This document shows positions 35,412-46,276 of a stretch of DNA of 64,000 bases, one piece after another. Within the stretch, counting starts at the first letter, position 1, and every line of letters starts with the position of its first letter. The notes under the pieces are model-generated. The model saw nothing but the letters and a program-made list of their open reading frames with translations. It was not told the DNA's origin and ran no database searches. The stretch comes from an uncultured Paracoccaceae bacterium (GTDB lineage Bacteria; Pseudomonadota; Alphaproteobacteria; Rhodobacterales; Rhodobacteraceae), in the NCBI GenBank assembly GCA_934500835.1, contig CAKSTR010000004.1, positions 62,001-126,000 on the forward strand, given 5' to 3'. The translations under genes were made by a program, and so were the position numbers.

Positions 35412-36047
35412 CTAATCCTCGAAAAGTTCGCTCTGGCCGGTCTGGGCCTCGTCTTCGTCCTTGTCGTCCGGGGCCGGCACCATCGGCGAGGGCCGGCTTT
35501 CCAGCAGGCCCGCCGCACGCAGTTCCTTGATCCCCGGCAGATCGCGCGCGGACTCCAGGCCGAAATGGTCGAGGAAGCCTTCGGTGACGACGAAGGTCAC
35601 GGGCCGGCCCGGAGTCATCCGGCGGCGGCCGAGGCGGATCCATTCCAGTTCCATCAGCTGGTCGATGGTGCCGCGCGACACCGCAACGCCGCGGATCTCT
35701 TCGATCTCGGCGCGGGTGACGGGCTGGTGATAGGCGACGATGGCAAGGGTCTCGATGGCCGCGCGCGAGAGTTTGCGGGTCTCGACCGTCTCGCGCGACA
35801 TCAGGAAGCCAAGGTCGGGGGCGGTGCGGAAGGCGAAGGCGTCTCCCAGCCGCACCAGCGCCACGCCGCGCCCTTCATAGCGTTTGCGCAGGTAGACCAG
35901 CGCCTCGGCCGGATCGCAGCCATGCGGCATCCGGGCGGTCAGTTCGGCCACGGTCACGGGTTCGGCGCTGGCGAACAGGATCGCCTCGACCATCCGCTCC
36001 TGCTCGGCCATTGGCGGGGCGGCGAAAAGGCTTTGCTCTTCGCTCAT
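35412..36047 (-). CDS. scpB: Segregation and condensation protein B
   Basis: A 211-residue protein of two winged-helix domains (about 20-175), with LVEAILFASAEPV-like text near the N-terminus (MVEAILFASAEPVTVAEL), ETLAIVAYHQPVTRAEIEEIRGV and RPVTFVVTEGFLDHFGL. ScpB binds ScpA as a dimer and regulates the SMC ring. The tail is acidic and disordered. ATG 36047 overlaps the scpA stop, giving translational coupling. Confidence 0.95.
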   Translation of the reverse strand: MSEEQSLFAAPPMAEQERMVEAILFASAEPVTVAELTARMPHGCDPAEALVYLRKRYEGRGVALVRLGDAFAFRTAPDLGFLMSRETVETRKLSRAAIETLAIVAYHQPVTRAEIEEIRGVAVSRGTIDQLMELEWIRLGRRRMTPGRPVTFVVTEGFLDHFGLESARDLPGIKELRAAGLLESRPSPMVPAPDDKDEDEAQTGQSELFED

Positions 36048-36841
36048 TCCCCCCTCCGCCGGATCTGGATCGGCGCGAAGGTCTCGCCCTGCCGGATCGC
36101 CAGCTGGCCGCGTTTCGCCATCTCGAGCACGGCGGCGAAATGCGCGGCGGTGGCCGAGCGGCGGGCCATCGGGGTCACGTCCCAGCCTTCGGGCAGGAAG
36201 GAGGTCAGGTCGGACCATTCGCCGGCGTATCCGATCATGCCGCGCATCCGCTCCAGCGCCTGTTCCATGGTGAAGACATGTTCGCGGTCCATCACGAAGG
36301 GGCGGAATTCGTCCTTGGTTCGGATGCGGGCATAGGCGCGCATCAGGTCAAGAAGTGTCGCGTCATAGGTGATCTTGCGGTTGAGGCTGATGCCTTCGGG
36401 CAGGCCGCGGGCGAAGAAGTCGCGGCCAAGCTGGTCGCGCGCCATCAGCCTTGCGGCCGCTTCGCGCATCGCTTGCAGGCGTTCCAGCTGGAAGGCCAGA
36501 TGGGCGGCCAGATCCTCGGCGCTTGGGCCTTCCTCGCCGGGTTCGGGCGGCAGCAGAAGGCGGGATTTCAGGAAGGCCAGCCAGGCCGCCATCACCAGAT
36601 AGTCGGCGGCAAGTTCGATCCGCAGGCTGGTGGCGCGGTGGATGAAGGTCAGATACTGCTCGGCCAGTTGCAGGACCGAGACGCGGCGCAGGTCCACCTT
36701 CTGCGTTCGCGACAGGGTGAGAAGAAGGTCCAGCGGGCCTTCGAAGCCGTCCACATCGACGATCAGCGCCTCGGCCGCAAGCCGGTCGGCAGGCGACAGG
36801 CGTTCGGGTTCGGCCCAGTCGTCGGCGATGACGTCAGACAT
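36044..36841 (-). CDS. scpA: Segregation and condensation protein A
   Basis: A 265-residue kleisin that bridges the SMC heads. The N-terminal helix domain shows FEGPLDLLLTLSRTQKVDL, a family hallmark, and the C-terminal winged helix reads FAAVLEMAKRGQLAIRQGETFAPIQI. It overlaps the nagZ stop by 8 bases and the scpB start by 4. The SMC ATPase itself is not in this window. Confidence 0.95.
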   Translation of the reverse strand: MSDVIADDWAEPERLSPADRLAAEALIVDVDGFEGPLDLLLTLSRTQKVDLRRVSVLQLAEQYLTFIHRATSLRIELAADYLVMAAWLAFLKSRLLLPPEPGEEGPSAEDLAAHLAFQLERLQAMREAAARLMARDQLGRDFFARGLPEGISLNRKITYDATLLDLMRAYARIRTKDEFRPFVMDREHVFTMEQALERMRGMIGYAGEWSDLTSFLPEGWDVTPMARRSATAAHFAAVLEMAKRGQLAIRQGETFAPIQIRRRGE

Positions 36842-37853
36842 GCGCTGCCGCGGCGGTCAGGGCCGCAAGTTCGGCCTCTGCCTCCGCGATGTCGAGGGGC
36901 AGCGGGTCGCGGCGGGCGGCAAGCGCGGCGGCCGCACGGGCGCGGGTATCGGCGCGCATGTCGCCGGCGGCAGCGGCCACCTCCTGCATCTGGGCGAAGT
37001 CGCCCTTGCAATGCAGGGCAATGTCGCAGCCGGCCGCCAGCGAGGCCGAGGTGCGGCTGGAAAGCGTGCCCTTCAGCGCCTCCATGTTCAGATCGTCGGT
37101 CATCAGCAGGCCGCCGAAGCCGATGTCTTCGCGGATCAGCCGGATCATCGCGGGGCTTTGCGTCGCGGGCAGGCTGTCATGGGCGGCGTAGATGATATGG
37201 GCCGTCATCGCCATCGGCAGATCGGCCAGCGCCCGGAAGGGGGCGAAATCGATGCGGTCCAGCTCCGCGGCCGTCGCGGTCACGGTCGGCAGGTCGTGAT
37301 GGGTGTCCATCCGGCTGAGACCGTGGCCTGGCATATGCTTCACCACCGGCCATACGCCCCCGTCCTGCAGCCCGTCCGCAACGGCGCGGGCAATCACGGA
37401 AACGACAGCGGGGTCAGTGCCATAGCAGCGGTTCTTCAGAAAAGGATGCGTGGTGTCGCGCGCCACATCGGCCACAGGGGCGCAATTGGCATCGATCCCG
37501 GCTGCGCGCAGTTCCGCCGCGATCAGCCGCATCCGCAGGCGCATGCTCCGAGCGGCGGTCTCAAGATCGGGGGCTGCCGCGACCGTCTCCAGAGGGGGCT
37601 GCCATTCGCGCCAGTATGGTGCGCGCATCCGCTGCACGCGGCCGCCCTCCTGATCGACCAGAACGGGCGCCTCGCGTCCCACCGCCTCGCGCAGATCGCC
37701 GGTCAGGCGGCGCAACTGGTCCGGGGTTTCGACGTTGCGGGCGAAAAGGATGAAGCCGAAGGGATCGAAGGCGCGGAAGAAGGCCCGCTCCTCGGACAGA
37801 AGCCGGGGTCCGGCGCAGCCGAAGATCGCCGCCCCGGTTCCGATCCCGCTCAT
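36834..37853 (-). CDS. nagZ: Beta-N-acetylhexosaminidase NagZ
   Basis: A 339-residue family 3 glycoside hydrolase that removes GlcNAc from anhydro-muropeptides in the cytosol during peptidoglycan recycling. The family signature KHMPGHG...DTHHDLPTV (catalytic Asp/His loop) and the nucleophile segment LMTDDLNMEAL are visible. It is cytosolic, with no signal peptide. The ATG at 37853 overlaps the upstream SPOR gene by 4 bases. Muropeptides made by NagZ can induce AmpC in species that have AmpR; no such genes are seen here. Confidence 0.94.
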   Translation of the reverse strand: MSGIGTGAAIFGCAGPRLLSEERAFFRAFDPFGFILFARNVETPDQLRRLTGDLREAVGREAPVLVDQEGGRVQRMRAPYWREWQPPLETVAAAPDLETAARSMRLRMRLIAAELRAAGIDANCAPVADVARDTTHPFLKNRCYGTDPAVVSVIARAVADGLQDGGVWPVVKHMPGHGLSRMDTHHDLPTVTATAAELDRIDFAPFRALADLPMAMTAHIIYAAHDSLPATQSPAMIRLIREDIGFGGLLMTDDLNMEALKGTLSSRTSASLAAGCDIALHCKGDFAQMQEVAAAAGDMRADTRARAAAALAARRDPLPLDIAEAEAELAALTAAAAHV

Positions 37854-38764
37854 TTCTGGGCCACGGGGATGCAGCTTGCGTTCTCGATCAACAGGGCCGA
37901 GCAGAAGCGGCGGGCGTCGTCCTCGTTCTCGAAGCCAAGGGCACGCAGCCGGTAGAAGGTGCTGCCACCGCTGACGGCGGACTGGATCACCATCGACTTG
38001 CCGGCCATCAGCGCGCCGAAGCGCCCCGCAAGCCGGGTCCATTCGGCGCGGGCCTCCTTGTCGCTGTCGAAGGTGCCGAACTGCACCAGCCGCGTGCCGA
38101 CGGCCAGTGTCGCCGGGTCCACCTCGGTCGGGGGTGCGACCACCGCCGCCACTTCGGCCGAGGCGCTGCGGGCCGGGCGCGCTACCGGGCGGGGCGAGCG
38201 GGTGATCGCCCCTTCGGGCGCGGGCTGGCCATTGGCGTCCAGCGCCGCCGTCTCGACCCCGGTGTCGATGTCCTGCGGCTCGATGCCCAAAGCTTCGGCA
38301 AGGGCGGCGGCAACCGCATCATCGGACTCGACCGGGGCGACCGGCACCATGGCGGCGGGATCGGCCATGCTGGCGGGCTGCAACTGGGCCTCTTCGGCAG
38401 GCATATCACCGGCGAGGCCGGGGCCGTCTTCCAGCGTCAGCTCGACCGGCTTCGGCGCCAGCACCAGCCGTTCGGCGGGCGGGGCGGCGCTGCCTTCGGC
38501 CACCACGTCATTGACGGCAAGACCCTGATGGTCGGCGATCTCTCCGCCCGGTTCTTCGGGGGCGACACGCGCCGGCCCCTCAAGCGCGCGGATCACCGGC
38601 ACGCCGGCGATGTCGCGCACCGCCAGCTTGTAGCCCCAGACCGCCAGCCCGATCACCAGCGCGACCGAACTGACCGCCCCGGCGATCTGCACCAGACGTT
38701 GTGCCTTGCCGGGGCCATAGCCCCCGGGCACGCCATATTCGGCAAAGTCCCTATCCGCCATCAT
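37850..38764 (-). CDS. SPOR domain-containing membrane protein
   Basis: A 304-residue protein with a short cytoplasmic N-terminus, one transmembrane helix (about 25-45), a long Pro/Ala/Glu-rich periplasmic linker, and a C-terminal SPOR domain (about 225-300: RLVQFGTFDSDKEARAEWTRLAGRFG...STFYRLRALGFENEDDARRFCSAL). SPOR domains bind denuded glycan at the septum, so a division role is likely. It sits between argS and nagZ, a conserved alphaproteobacterial order. Two adjacent ATGs (38764, 38761) are possible. Confidence 0.9.
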   Translation of the reverse strand: MMADRDFAEYGVPGGYGPGKAQRLVQIAGAVSSVALVIGLAVWGYKLAVRDIAGVPVIRALEGPARVAPEEPGGEIADHQGLAVNDVVAEGSAAPPAERLVLAPKPVELTLEDGPGLAGDMPAEEAQLQPASMADPAAMVPVAPVESDDAVAAALAEALGIEPQDIDTGVETAALDANGQPAPEGAITRSPRPVARPARSASAEVAAVVAPPTEVDPATLAVGTRLVQFGTFDSDKEARAEWTRLAGRFGALMAGKSMVIQSAVSGGSTFYRLRALGFENEDDARRFCSALLIENASCIPVAQK

Positions 38765-38825
38765 CGCCTCTGCCCGGCGGGTTGGTCCCGCCTGTTCCGC
38801 TGCCCTTGCCGGCCGAGGCGCCTTT

Positions 38826-40568
38826 TCAGCGCATTTCTTCGACCGGAGTGACCCCCAAGATAGCAAGACCGCTGCAAATGACAACGCTTACCGCTTTGGC
38901 AAGGGCGATTTTCGCCTGCGTGGTGGCGGAATCGTCCTGCACGAAGCGCAAAGACGTCTCGTCATTGCCCCGGTTCCACAGCGCATGGAAGTCGGAGGCC
39001 AGCTCGTAAAGGTAGAAGGCCACCCGGTGGGGTTCGTTGTTGCGGGCGGCGATTTCCACCAGGCGCGGCCATTCGCCGACCTTCTTCAGCATCGCAAGCT
39101 CTGCGACATGTGACAGGCTGGTGTGATCGGCGGCCAGAAGCACCGCGTCATCCACGGCAACGCCAGCCTCACGCGCGCGGCGCAGGACCGAATTCACCCG
39201 GGCATTGGCATATTGCACATAGAAGACCGGATTGTCCTTCGACTGCTCCAGCACCTTGTCGAAATCGAAATCCAGCGCCACGTCGTTCTTGCGGGTCAGC
39301 ATGATGAAGCGGGTCACGTCGGCGCCCGCCTGCTCCACCACGTCGCGCAGGGTGACGAAGGTGCCGGCACGCTTCGACATCTTGAAAGGCTCGCCGCCCT
39401 TGAACAGCTTCACCAGCTGGATCAGCTTGATGTCCAGCGGCACCTTGCCGCCAGACAGCGCCGAGACCGCCGCCTTCATCCGCTTGACATAGCCGCCATG
39501 GTCGGCGCCGAAAATGTCGATCAGTTGGTCGAAACCGCGCTTCACCTTGTTGTAGTGATAGGCGATGTCGGGGGCGAAATAGGTCCAGCTGCCGTCCGAT
39601 TTCTTCACCGGCCGGTCCACGTCATCGCCATGCGCGGTGCTGCGGAACAGGGTCTGTTCACGCGGCTCCCAATCCTCGGGCGTCTTGCCCTTCGGGGGGT
39701 CCAGCACGCCGTCATAGATCAGGCCCGCCTCGCGGAGTTCCTCGATCGCGGCCTCGATCTCGCCGGTGCCGTAAAGCGCCTTTTCGCTGGAATAGACATC
39801 CATCGTCACGCCCAGAAGGGCAAGGTCCGAGCGGATCATCTTCATCATCTCGGCGGTGGCGAAGTCGCGCACATCGGCCAGCCAGACGGATTCCGGCTGG
39901 TCCAGAAGGCCGCTGCCGTATTTCGCCTTCAGCGCCTCGCCCACCGGGATCAGGTAGTCACCGGGATACAGCCCTTCGCGGATTTCCGGCTCCAGCCCGT
40001 TGGCCTCGCGGTAGCGCTCATAGGCCGAACGCGCCAGCACATCCACCTGCGCGCCGCCATCGTTGATGTAATATTCGCGCGTCACGTTCCAGCCGGCGAA
40101 GGCCAGAAGGTTCGACAGCGCATCGCCCACGACCGCGCCACGGGTATGGCCGACATGCATCGGGCCGGTCGGGTTGGCCGAGACGAATTCGACGTTGACC
40201 TTCTCGCCCTGCCCGATGGCGGAACGGCCGTAGTCGGTGCCCGCGGCCAGAACCTGCCGCGCGACCCCCTGCCAGACGGCAGGCGCAAGGCGCAGGTTCA
40301 GGAAGCCGGGGCCTGCCACATCGGCGCCCTCGATCCGGGGATCTTCCAGCAGCTTCACCGCCAGCGTATCGGCAATTTCGCGCGGCGGCTTGCCTGCGGG
40401 TTTGGCCAGCACCATGGCCGCATTGGTCGCCATATCGCCATGCGCCGCATCGCGCGGCGGCTCCACCGCCACGGCGGAGAGGTCAAGGCCGGAGGGCAGA
40501 AGGCCCTCGGCCTGCATCCGGCCAAGAGCGTCCACCACCGCGTTGCGGATATCCGCGAAGAGGTTCAT
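38826..40568 (-). CDS. argS: Arginyl-tRNA synthetase
   Basis: A 580-residue class I synthetase. The N-terminal additional domain is followed by the HIGH motif as HVGH (138-141), an ANPTGP loop just before it, a KMSKR-like motif in [12 protein letters not shown], and a DALR anticodon-binding domain at the C-terminus. It charges tRNA-Arg. It is first in the argS-SPOR-nagZ-scpAB run, with about 60 bases to the SPOR gene. Confidence 0.97.
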   Translation of the reverse strand: MNLFADIRNAVVDALGRMQAEGLLPSGLDLSAVAVEPPRDAAHGDMATNAAMVLAKPAGKPPREIADTLAVKLLEDPRIEGADVAGPGFLNLRLAPAVWQGVARQVLAAGTDYGRSAIGQGEKVNVEFVSANPTGPMHVGHTRGAVVGDALSNLLAFAGWNVTREYYINDGGAQVDVLARSAYERYREANGLEPEIREGLYPGDYLIPVGEALKAKYGSGLLDQPESVWLADVRDFATAEMMKMIRSDLALLGVTMDVYSSEKALYGTGEIEAAIEELREAGLIYDGVLDPPKGKTPEDWEPREQTLFRSTAHGDDVDRPVKKSDGSWTYFAPDIAYHYNKVKRGFDQLIDIFGADHGGYVKRMKAAVSALSGGKVPLDIKLIQLVKLFKGGEPFKMSKRAGTFVTLRDVVEQAGADVTRFIMLTRKNDVALDFDFDKVLEQSKDNPVFYVQYANARVNSVLRRAREAGVAVDDAVLLAADHTSLSHVAELAMLKKVGEWPRLVEIAARNNEPHRVAFYLYELASDFHALWNRGNDETSLRFVQDDSATTQAKIALAKAVSVVICSGLAILGVTPVEEMR

Positions 40569-40667
40569 CTGATCAAATCCCGTATGATGCCCTTCGCATT
40601 GCCAGAGAGGATCATCCGGGTCAAGCCGGGCGCAGGGAGCCCCGGAGCTTGGTCCGGGCGGCGGTGT

Positions 40668-41144
40668 TCAGCCCTCGGGGTTCCACACGCCCTGCGCCTT
40701 CAGCGCATCGACCGCTTCCTTGGGCATGTAGGTCTCGTCATGCTTGGCCAACACCTCGGAGGCGACGAAGGTGCCGTCCTGCAGCTGGCCAAGGGCGACC
40801 ATGCCCTGCCCTTCGGCGAAAAGGTCGGGCAGCACGCCGGTATAGCTGACCGGGACGGTCGCGTTGGTGTCCGTTACCCGAAAGGTGACGGTCGTGCCCT
40901 GACCGCGGACAAGGCTGCCCTCCTCCACCAGCCCGCCGATGCGGAACACCTCGTCCGCCGCGGGCGGCGCCTCGGCCACCTCGGTCGGCGTGCGCGAATA
41001 GTTCACCGCCGATTTCGGCACGAACAGCACGATCACCAGAAAAGCCGCCGCCAGCGCGGCGAAAGCCAGCGCCACCACCTGAATGCGGCGCTGCTTCTTC
41101 AGCCCTTTCAACCCGCGGATCGGGGGCTTCGCGGTGGCTTGCAT
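40668..41144 (-). CDS. ccmE: Cytochrome c maturation heme chaperone CcmE
   Basis: A 158-residue protein with one N-terminal membrane helix (about 22-43) and a periplasmic OB-fold. The heme-binding signature [12 protein letters not shown] gives His135 (covalent heme) and Tyr139. CcmE receives heme from CcmC and hands it to the CcmFH ligase. The other ccm genes are not adjacent, so ccmE is detached from the ccm cluster. ATG 41144 was chosen because it gives a normal short cytoplasmic tail. Confidence 0.95.
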   Translation of the reverse strand: MQATAKPPIRGLKGLKKQRRIQVVALAFAALAAAFLVIVLFVPKSAVNYSRTPTEVAEAPPAADEVFRIGGLVEEGSLVRGQGTTVTFRVTDTNATVPVSYTGVLPDLFAEGQGMVALGQLQDGTFVASEVLAKHDETYMPKEAVDALKAQGVWNPEG

Positions 41145-41264
41145 CGGTTCTCTCCCGGTTTGGCTGGCCTCCCCATAGGGCAAGGGGGGACGGGCTGCCT
41201 TGACCTCGGTCAATCCCCAGATAGGGCCGCAAGGCCGCTCTGTCGAGTGGGGCGCGTCAGCGGG

Positions 41265-42329
41265 TCACAGCGGGCTGCGGCCGGCGGGCACCCACATCAC
41301 CGATTCCACAGAAGGGGCCGCCGTCGCCAGCATCACCAGCCGGTCGAAGCCCAGGGCGCAACCGGCGGCATCGGGCATCAGCGCAAGCGCGGCCAGGAAA
41401 TCTTCGTCGATCGGATAGGTCTCGCCATAGGTGGCGGACTTGATCGCCATCTCCTCCTGAAAGCGCAGTCGTTGCTCGGCGGGGTCGGTCAGCTCGCCAA
41501 AGCCGTTGGCCAGTTCCACCCCGCAGGCATAGACCTCGAAGCGTTCGGCAACGCGGGCGTCATCCGGCACCCGGCGCGCAAGCGCCGCCTCGGCCGCCGG
41601 ATAGCGGTCCAGCACGGTCAGGCGGCCCTGCCCCAAGTGCGGTTCCACCTTCTCGGACAGCACCCGGCTGAAGAGGTCCGACCAGCTTTCGCCCGCCATA
41701 TGGCGCAGGCCGGCCCGGTCCATCTGGGCGGCAAGGGCCGCGGCATCGGTGCCGCCCGAGGCATCCATCGTCGCCAGCAGGTCGATCCCGGCATGGACGG
41801 CAAAGGCCTCGGCCACCGAGACCCGCTCGTAGGGGGCTGCCGGATCGCAGGTCCGGTCGCGGAAGCGCAGCGGCCCGTCGGCGGCCAAGGCGACCCAGGC
41901 GGCGATGTCGTCCATCAGCCGGGTGTAGGGCGCGGCCACCCGATACCATTCCAGCATGGTGAATTCGGGGGCATGCAGCGGCCCGCGTTCGCGGTTGCGC
42001 CAGACATGGGTGAAGCTGTGGATACGGGTCTCGCCCGCCGCCAGCAGCCGCTTCATGGCAAACTCGGGCGAGGTGTGCAGATACATCTCCTGCCCCGCCC
42101 CGTCATTGCCGATGGCAAGGGTGCGGAAGGCGTGCAGATGCGCCTCGTTGCCCGGCGAGACCTGCAAGGCGGCGGGATCGACCTCGATGAAGCCTTCGTT
42201 CGCCAGCCAGCCCCGGATCGCAGACTGGATGCGGTTGCGCGCCAGCAAGAGCGGGCGGCGGTCAGCGTGGCGGTCGGGGTGCCACCATTGGGTGCTTTGC
42301 GGGCCTCTAGGGGGGGAATCAGGGGTCAT
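41265..42329 (-). CDS. epmA: EF-P beta-lysylation enzyme EpmA (GenX/PoxA)
   Basis: A 354-residue protein corresponding to the catalytic domain of class II lysyl-tRNA synthetase, without the anticodon-binding domain. Motif 2-like [24 protein letters not shown] and motif 3-like [12 protein letters not shown] are present. EpmA attaches beta-lysine to a Lys of EF-P. The divergent neighbour is efp, an informative pairing. EpmB, the aminomutase, is not in the window. Confidence 0.93.
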   Translation of the reverse strand: MTPDSPPRGPQSTQWWHPDRHADRRPLLLARNRIQSAIRGWLANEGFIEVDPAALQVSPGNEAHLHAFRTLAIGNDGAGQEMYLHTSPEFAMKRLLAAGETRIHSFTHVWRNRERGPLHAPEFTMLEWYRVAAPYTRLMDDIAAWVALAADGPLRFRDRTCDPAAPYERVSVAEAFAVHAGIDLLATMDASGGTDAAALAAQMDRAGLRHMAGESWSDLFSRVLSEKVEPHLGQGRLTVLDRYPAAEAALARRVPDDARVAERFEVYACGVELANGFGELTDPAEQRLRFQEEMAIKSATYGETYPIDEDFLAALALMPDAAGCALGFDRLVMLATAAPSVESVMWVPAGRSPL

Positions 42330-42419
42330 CGCGGTTCCGGCTGGAAATTCGGGCAAGGTTGCGCTAAGGGGCCGGGCATCCGCGCCCGAGAGCGCGCCCA
42401 TATCAAAGGATCACGCCTC

Positions 42420-42986
42420 GTGAAAGTCATCGCCTCGTCCCTGCGCAAAGGCAATGTCGTCGAGATGGACGGCAAGCTTTACGTCGTCCTTCTGGCCGAG
42501 ACCTATCGCCCCGGCAAGGGCACGCCGACCACCAGCGTCGACATGCGCCGGATCGCAGACGGGGTGAAGGTGTCCGAACGCTGGAAGACCACCGATCAGG
42601 TGGAAAAGGCGACGGTGGACGAGCGCGACTACGATTTTCTGTATGAGGACAGCGAGGGCTTCCACTTCATGCAGCCCGAAAGCTACGAACAGGTCGTGGT
42701 GACCGAGGACGTGATGGGCGGCAACAAGCCCTATATCCAGGAAGGCATGCGCGTCTTCCTGAAGACCTATGAGGGCGTGCCGATCGCCATCGAAGTGCCG
42801 CAGAAGATCACCGTCGAGATCGCCGAGACCGAGCCTGTGGTGAAGGGCCAGACCGCATCGTCCAGCTACAAGCCCGCGATGACCTCGAACGGGCTGCGCG
42901 TCATGGTGCCGCCGCATATCGGGCCGGGCACCCGCATCATCATCAACACCGATGATGACAGCTATGTGGAACGCGCCAAGGATTGA
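42420..42986 (+). CDS. efp: Elongation factor P
   Basis: A 188-residue three-domain beta protein that relieves ribosome stalling at polyproline. The modified tip loop reads YRPGKGTP, with Lys33 as the acceptor for EpmA. C-terminal OB domains contain [14 protein letters not shown] and [18 protein letters not shown]. The start is GTG at 42420 with AAAGGA 9 bases upstream. It is divergent from epmA, 90 bases apart, so a shared control region is likely. Confidence 0.95.
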   Translation: MKVIASSLRKGNVVEMDGKLYVVLLAETYRPGKGTPTTSVDMRRIADGVKVSERWKTTDQVEKATVDERDYDFLYEDSEGFHFMQPESYEQVVVTEDVMGGNKPYIQEGMRVFLKTYEGVPIAIEVPQKITVEIAETEPVVKGQTASSSYKPAMTSNGLRVMVPPHIGPGTRIIINTDDDSYVERAKD

Positions 42987-43010
42987 TCCTGTCGGCAAGC
43001 CGATTTCGCA

Positions 43011-43039
43011 AGGGCAGGCCCGGACGGCCTGCCCTTTTC
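43011..43039 (+). terminator. efp terminator
   Basis: AGGGCAGGCC / GGCCTGCCCT (10-bp stem, 5-base loop) followed by TTTT, 24 bases after the efp stop. Confidence 0.8.
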
Positions 43040-43114
43040 CTTTGGTGTCAGCCCTTCGCACGGCCCCTGCCCCCTTGGCCATGACCCGTGCGCAAGGCGT
43101 CAGCGACGTCGCGG

Positions 43115-43303
43115 TCAGCCGGCTTCGGCCACGGCCTCTGCAGGTTCCAGCGCCACCGGCATGAAGATTGCGCGGCGCAGGTCCGGCCCTTCGAACCAGA
43201 CCACCGAGACCTTGATCTCACCGCTGAAGCGGCCGACCTTCTCGACCGTCATCACCATCCCGCCAGAGCGTAGCCGGACCAGATCACCGGGTTTGAACTC
43301 CAT
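43115..43303 (-). CDS. YodC/DUF2158 family small protein
   Basis: A 62-residue protein starting MEFKPGDLVRLRSGGMVMTVE, the DUF2158 (YodC) pattern: an SH3-like small beta-barrel. Function is unknown in any organism I can recall. It has an upstream GAAGGAAGATG ribosome site context. It follows the SpeE-like gene by about 24 bases on the same strand, so they may be co-transcribed. Confidence 0.85.
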   Translation of the reverse strand: MEFKPGDLVRLRSGGMVMTVEKVGRFSGEIKVSVVWFEGPDLRRAIFMPVALEPAEAVAEAG

Positions 43304-43327
43304 CTTCCTTCTCCTCTATGGGGCCGC

Positions 43328-44026
43328 TCAGGCGGCCAGACGCATTGCAGCGGCCCGGGTATCGGGGCCGACGAAATAGATGTGATGCAGCGCATCGACC
43401 CTGCCGGGGATCAGCGCCACTTCCTCGCACCGCCAGTCGGCCCCGGCACGGGTCAGCCTTTCCCCGAAGGCATCCGAACGTTCGGCCGACCAGAAGGCGG
43501 CAATCCCGCCGGGACGCAGGGCCGCCAGCACCGCAGCAATGCCCCCGTCGCCGTACAGCGCGGCATTGCCTTCGCGGGCCAGGGCCTCGGGACCGTTGTC
43601 GGTGTCCATCAGGATCAGGTCGAAGCCGACCGCATCCCGCTGCAGGACCTGCCCGACATCGGCCAGCACCAGCCGCACCCGCGGATCGGCCAATGGATCG
43701 CCGGCCAGCGCGGCCAGAGGACCGCGGCACCATCCGGCGATTTCGGGCACGATCTCGCAGACGGTGATCTGCGTCGGTTCGGGCGTGGCCTCCAGCACGG
43801 CGCGCAGGGTGAAGCCCATGCCAAGCCCCGCCACCAGCACGCGCGCGGGCGGACGGTGGCACAGGCGGGCCGCCTTCAGGGCGAGGATATCCTCGGACTG
43901 GTGGTTCAGGTTCGACATAAGCTGCAATCCGTTGAAGGTGATCTCGAAGATCGTCCCTCGTCGGCGCAGGAGGATGGTGTCACCCGAGGCGGTCTGCGCC
44001 CGGGCCAGTTCGGTCCAGAGTGTCAT
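43328..44026 (-). CDS. Spermidine synthase-like methyltransferase-fold protein
   Basis: A 232-residue Rossmann-fold protein of the SpeE type. It has VLVAGLGMGFTLRAVLE (nucleotide-binding loop), VCEIVPEI (acidic ribose contact), and FDLILMDTDNGPEAL where true spermidine synthases carry the catalytic DxxDP. The Pro and spacing differ, so aminopropyl transfer is uncertain. An N-terminal beta region precedes the fold. ATG 44026 is preferred. The nearest partners are the DUF2158 gene downstream and murI upstream. Confidence 0.8.
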   Translation of the reverse strand: MTLWTELARAQTASGDTILLRRRGTIFEITFNGLQLMSNLNHQSEDILALKAARLCHRPPARVLVAGLGMGFTLRAVLEATPEPTQITVCEIVPEIAGWCRGPLAALAGDPLADPRVRLVLADVGQVLQRDAVGFDLILMDTDNGPEALAREGNAALYGDGGIAAVLAALRPGGIAAFWSAERSDAFGERLTRAGADWRCEEVALIPGRVDALHHIYFVGPDTRAAAMRLAA

Positions 44027-44297
44027 GGCGTTCCAAATCGCGGTTCCGCCGCCGGCCAAAGGCCGGTCAGTGCGGAAGGGGGATGGTCGGGATTGGGATC
44101 AGGGTTGCCCGGCGCATCCGCGGCAACCCTCAGCCATTGTTCGCCCTGGTTCCGAACAGAAGCGGAAACAGCGCCGAGATGTTGGACCGGATTTCAGTCA
44201 GCATGACACTGTTATTGCCGCTTGGGTAAGGTTGTCGCTTGGATAGGGGCGCAGACTGCCCGCTTTGACCGCGTTTGTCCAGACCGGCGGCCCGGGC

Positions 44298-45110
44298 CTA
44301 CGCCGCCTCGAAGGCGATGCGGCGGCGCAGGAACTGCGTGGCGCGGTCCGAAACCGCCTGCGGATCGCCCGTTGTCAGGAACCGCGACTGCGTGCCCGGA
44401 CCATGGAATCCGGGACGGCGCTGCAGGTAGTCGGCAAGGCTTTCCGCCACGAGTGCGGCCTGCGAATAGACCTTCACCTGCGGGCCAAGGGCCGTCTGGA
44501 AGGTCTTTTCCATCAGGGGGTAATGCGTGCAGCCCAGGATCGCGGCCTCGGGTGCGGGCATCCGGCGTTTCAGCGCCTCGACATGGCTGCGCACCAGGGC
44601 TTCGGCCAGGATCTCGTCGCCCTGCTCGATGGCATCGACCACGCCCCCGCAGGGCTGCGCCTCGACATCGACGCCGATGGCGCGGAAGGCAAGTTCGCGC
44701 TGGAACGCACGGGAGGCGACCGTCGCGGGGGTGGCGAACAGCGCGACATGCTTCACCGCCACTTCGCGGGGCGGCGAATTGTCGCCCCATTGCCGTTCGG
44801 TCAGCGCCTCGATCAGCGGCACGAAGACGCCAAGCACGCGCTTGTCGGCCGGAACCCAGGTCTCCTGCATCCGGCGCAGCGCGGCGGCGCTGGCGGTGTT
44901 GCAGGCCAGGATCACCAGATCGCAGCCCCCGGCCCAAAGCCGTTCGGTGGCGGCACAGGTCAGGTTGAAGATGTCCTCGGCCGTGCGCACGCCGTATGGC
45001 GCATGGGCATTGTCGCCGAAATAGACGAAGGGCACCTCGGGCAGCCGCTGCCGGACCGCATCCAGCACCGTCAGCCCGCCCAGACCCGAATCAAAGATCC
45101 CGACTGCCAT
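44298..45110 (-). CDS. murI: Glutamate racemase
   Basis: A 270-residue enzyme that makes D-glutamate for peptidoglycan. The two catalytic cysteines are Cys70 (LACNTAS) and Cys194 (LGCTHYP), with FDSGLGG at the N-terminus for substrate binding and His196 next to the second Cys. GAGGGCGGAA precedes ATG 45110; a second in-frame ATG lies 12 bases upstream. It is divergent from a LysR gene. Confidence 0.95.
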   Translation of the reverse strand: MAVGIFDSGLGGLTVLDAVRQRLPEVPFVYFGDNAHAPYGVRTAEDIFNLTCAATERLWAGGCDLVILACNTASAAALRRMQETWVPADKRVLGVFVPLIEALTERQWGDNSPPREVAVKHVALFATPATVASRAFQRELAFRAIGVDVEAQPCGGVVDAIEQGDEILAEALVRSHVEALKRRMPAPEAAILGCTHYPLMEKTFQTALGPQVKVYSQAALVAESLADYLQRRPGFHGPGTQSRFLTTGDPQAVSDRATQFLRRRIAFEAA

Positions 45111-45313
45111 TTCCGCCCTCATGCCTGCCCGCGGGTCATGTTTGCCCGACTTGGCCTTCATCATAGGCAGAGTGCAGGCAATGCGGAAGGGCGAAGGCCG
45201 CCGTCCATGCACCGAGGGCGAATTTTTCCACCCGTTACGGCATTTACAGAAGATCGGGTTTTCCCCGGCCGCATGGCTCGTGCTAGGGTATTGCGGGTTT
45301 GAAGGATCGGGAA

Positions 45314-46207
45314 ATGGACTGGGACAAGTTGCGCATCTTCCACGCGGTGGCCGAGAAGGGCAGCCTGACCCATGCCGGCGATGTCCTGCACCTCAGCCAA
45401 TCCGCCGTCAGCCGGCAGATCCGCGCGCTGGAGGAAAGCCTGAACGTCACCCTTTTCCACCGCCACGCCCGCGGGCTGATCCTGACCGAACAGGGAGAGC
45501 TTCTGTTCGACGCCACCCAGGCCATGGTCAAGCGGCTGGACGCCACCGCCGCCCGCATCCGCGATTCCGAGGATGAGGTCTTCGGCGAATTGCGTGTCAC
45601 CACCACCACGGGCTTCGGCACGCTCTGGCTCGCGCCGCGTCTGGGGCGGCTCTATGAGACCTACCCAAGCCTGAAGATCGACCTGATGCTGGAAGAGCGC
45701 GTCCTTGACCTGCCCATGCGCGAGGCCGACGTGGCCATCCGCATGAAGGAACCCTCGCAGGCCGACCTGATCCGCAAGCGGCTGATGAACATCAAGATGC
45801 GGCTCTATGCAACGGCGGAATACCTGGAACAGCACTCCACCCCCCTGCGGATGGAGGACATGAGCCAGCACCGCCTTGTCTGCCAGCACCCCGGAACGCC
45901 GCAGGTCGCGGCCGGCGCCCTGCTGGTGGCAGAACTGATGACCTATGACGTGCCCTCGACCCTGCATGTGAACAACTACTTCGGCGTGCTGCAGGGGGTG
46001 CTGAATCATCTCGGCATCGGGGTCCTGCCCGACTACATCACCGAGGATTTCCCGCATCTGGTCCGCGTGTTGCCCGACGTCGAAAGCGGTGAAGTGCCGG
46101 TGTTCCTCGCCTATCCGGAAGAGTTGCGGCATTCCAAGCGCGTGGCGGTGTTCCGCGACTTCGTGCTGGATGAAATCATGGCCTATCGCAAGCGCCAGCA
46201 GCTCTGA
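45314..46207 (+). CDS. LysR family transcriptional regulator
   Basis: A 297-residue regulator. The N-terminal winged helix (about 3-62, [32 protein letters not shown]) and the periplasmic-binding-like effector domain (about 90-290) are complete. GAAGGATCGGGAA precedes the ATG. No enzyme gene is divergent in the usual LysR way (murI is 200 bases away in the opposite direction), so the target is not obvious. Its stop codon begins a stretch that resembles the sequence after the second gap gene. Confidence 0.9.
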   Translation: MDWDKLRIFHAVAEKGSLTHAGDVLHLSQSAVSRQIRALEESLNVTLFHRHARGLILTEQGELLFDATQAMVKRLDATAARIRDSEDEVFGELRVTTTTGFGTLWLAPRLGRLYETYPSLKIDLMLEERVLDLPMREADVAIRMKEPSQADLIRKRLMNIKMRLYATAEYLEQHSTPLRMEDMSQHRLVCQHPGTPQVAAGALLVAELMTYDVPSTLHVNNYFGVLQGVLNHLGIGVLPDYITEDFPHLVRVLPDVESGEVPVFLAYPEELRHSKRVAVFRDFVLDEIMAYRKRQQL

Positions 46208-46276
46208 TTTTCCGCAGCGCAGCGAGCCATGCAAGGCGCGCATGGCCGGCATGCTGCGGGTGCGGCATTCCTGCCC

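Noticed and set aside
39123..42986. A 1287-codon open frame on the plus strand
   Set aside because: Apart from its last 188 codons (efp), it runs antisense to argS, ccmE and epmA. It is a GC-rich shadow frame.
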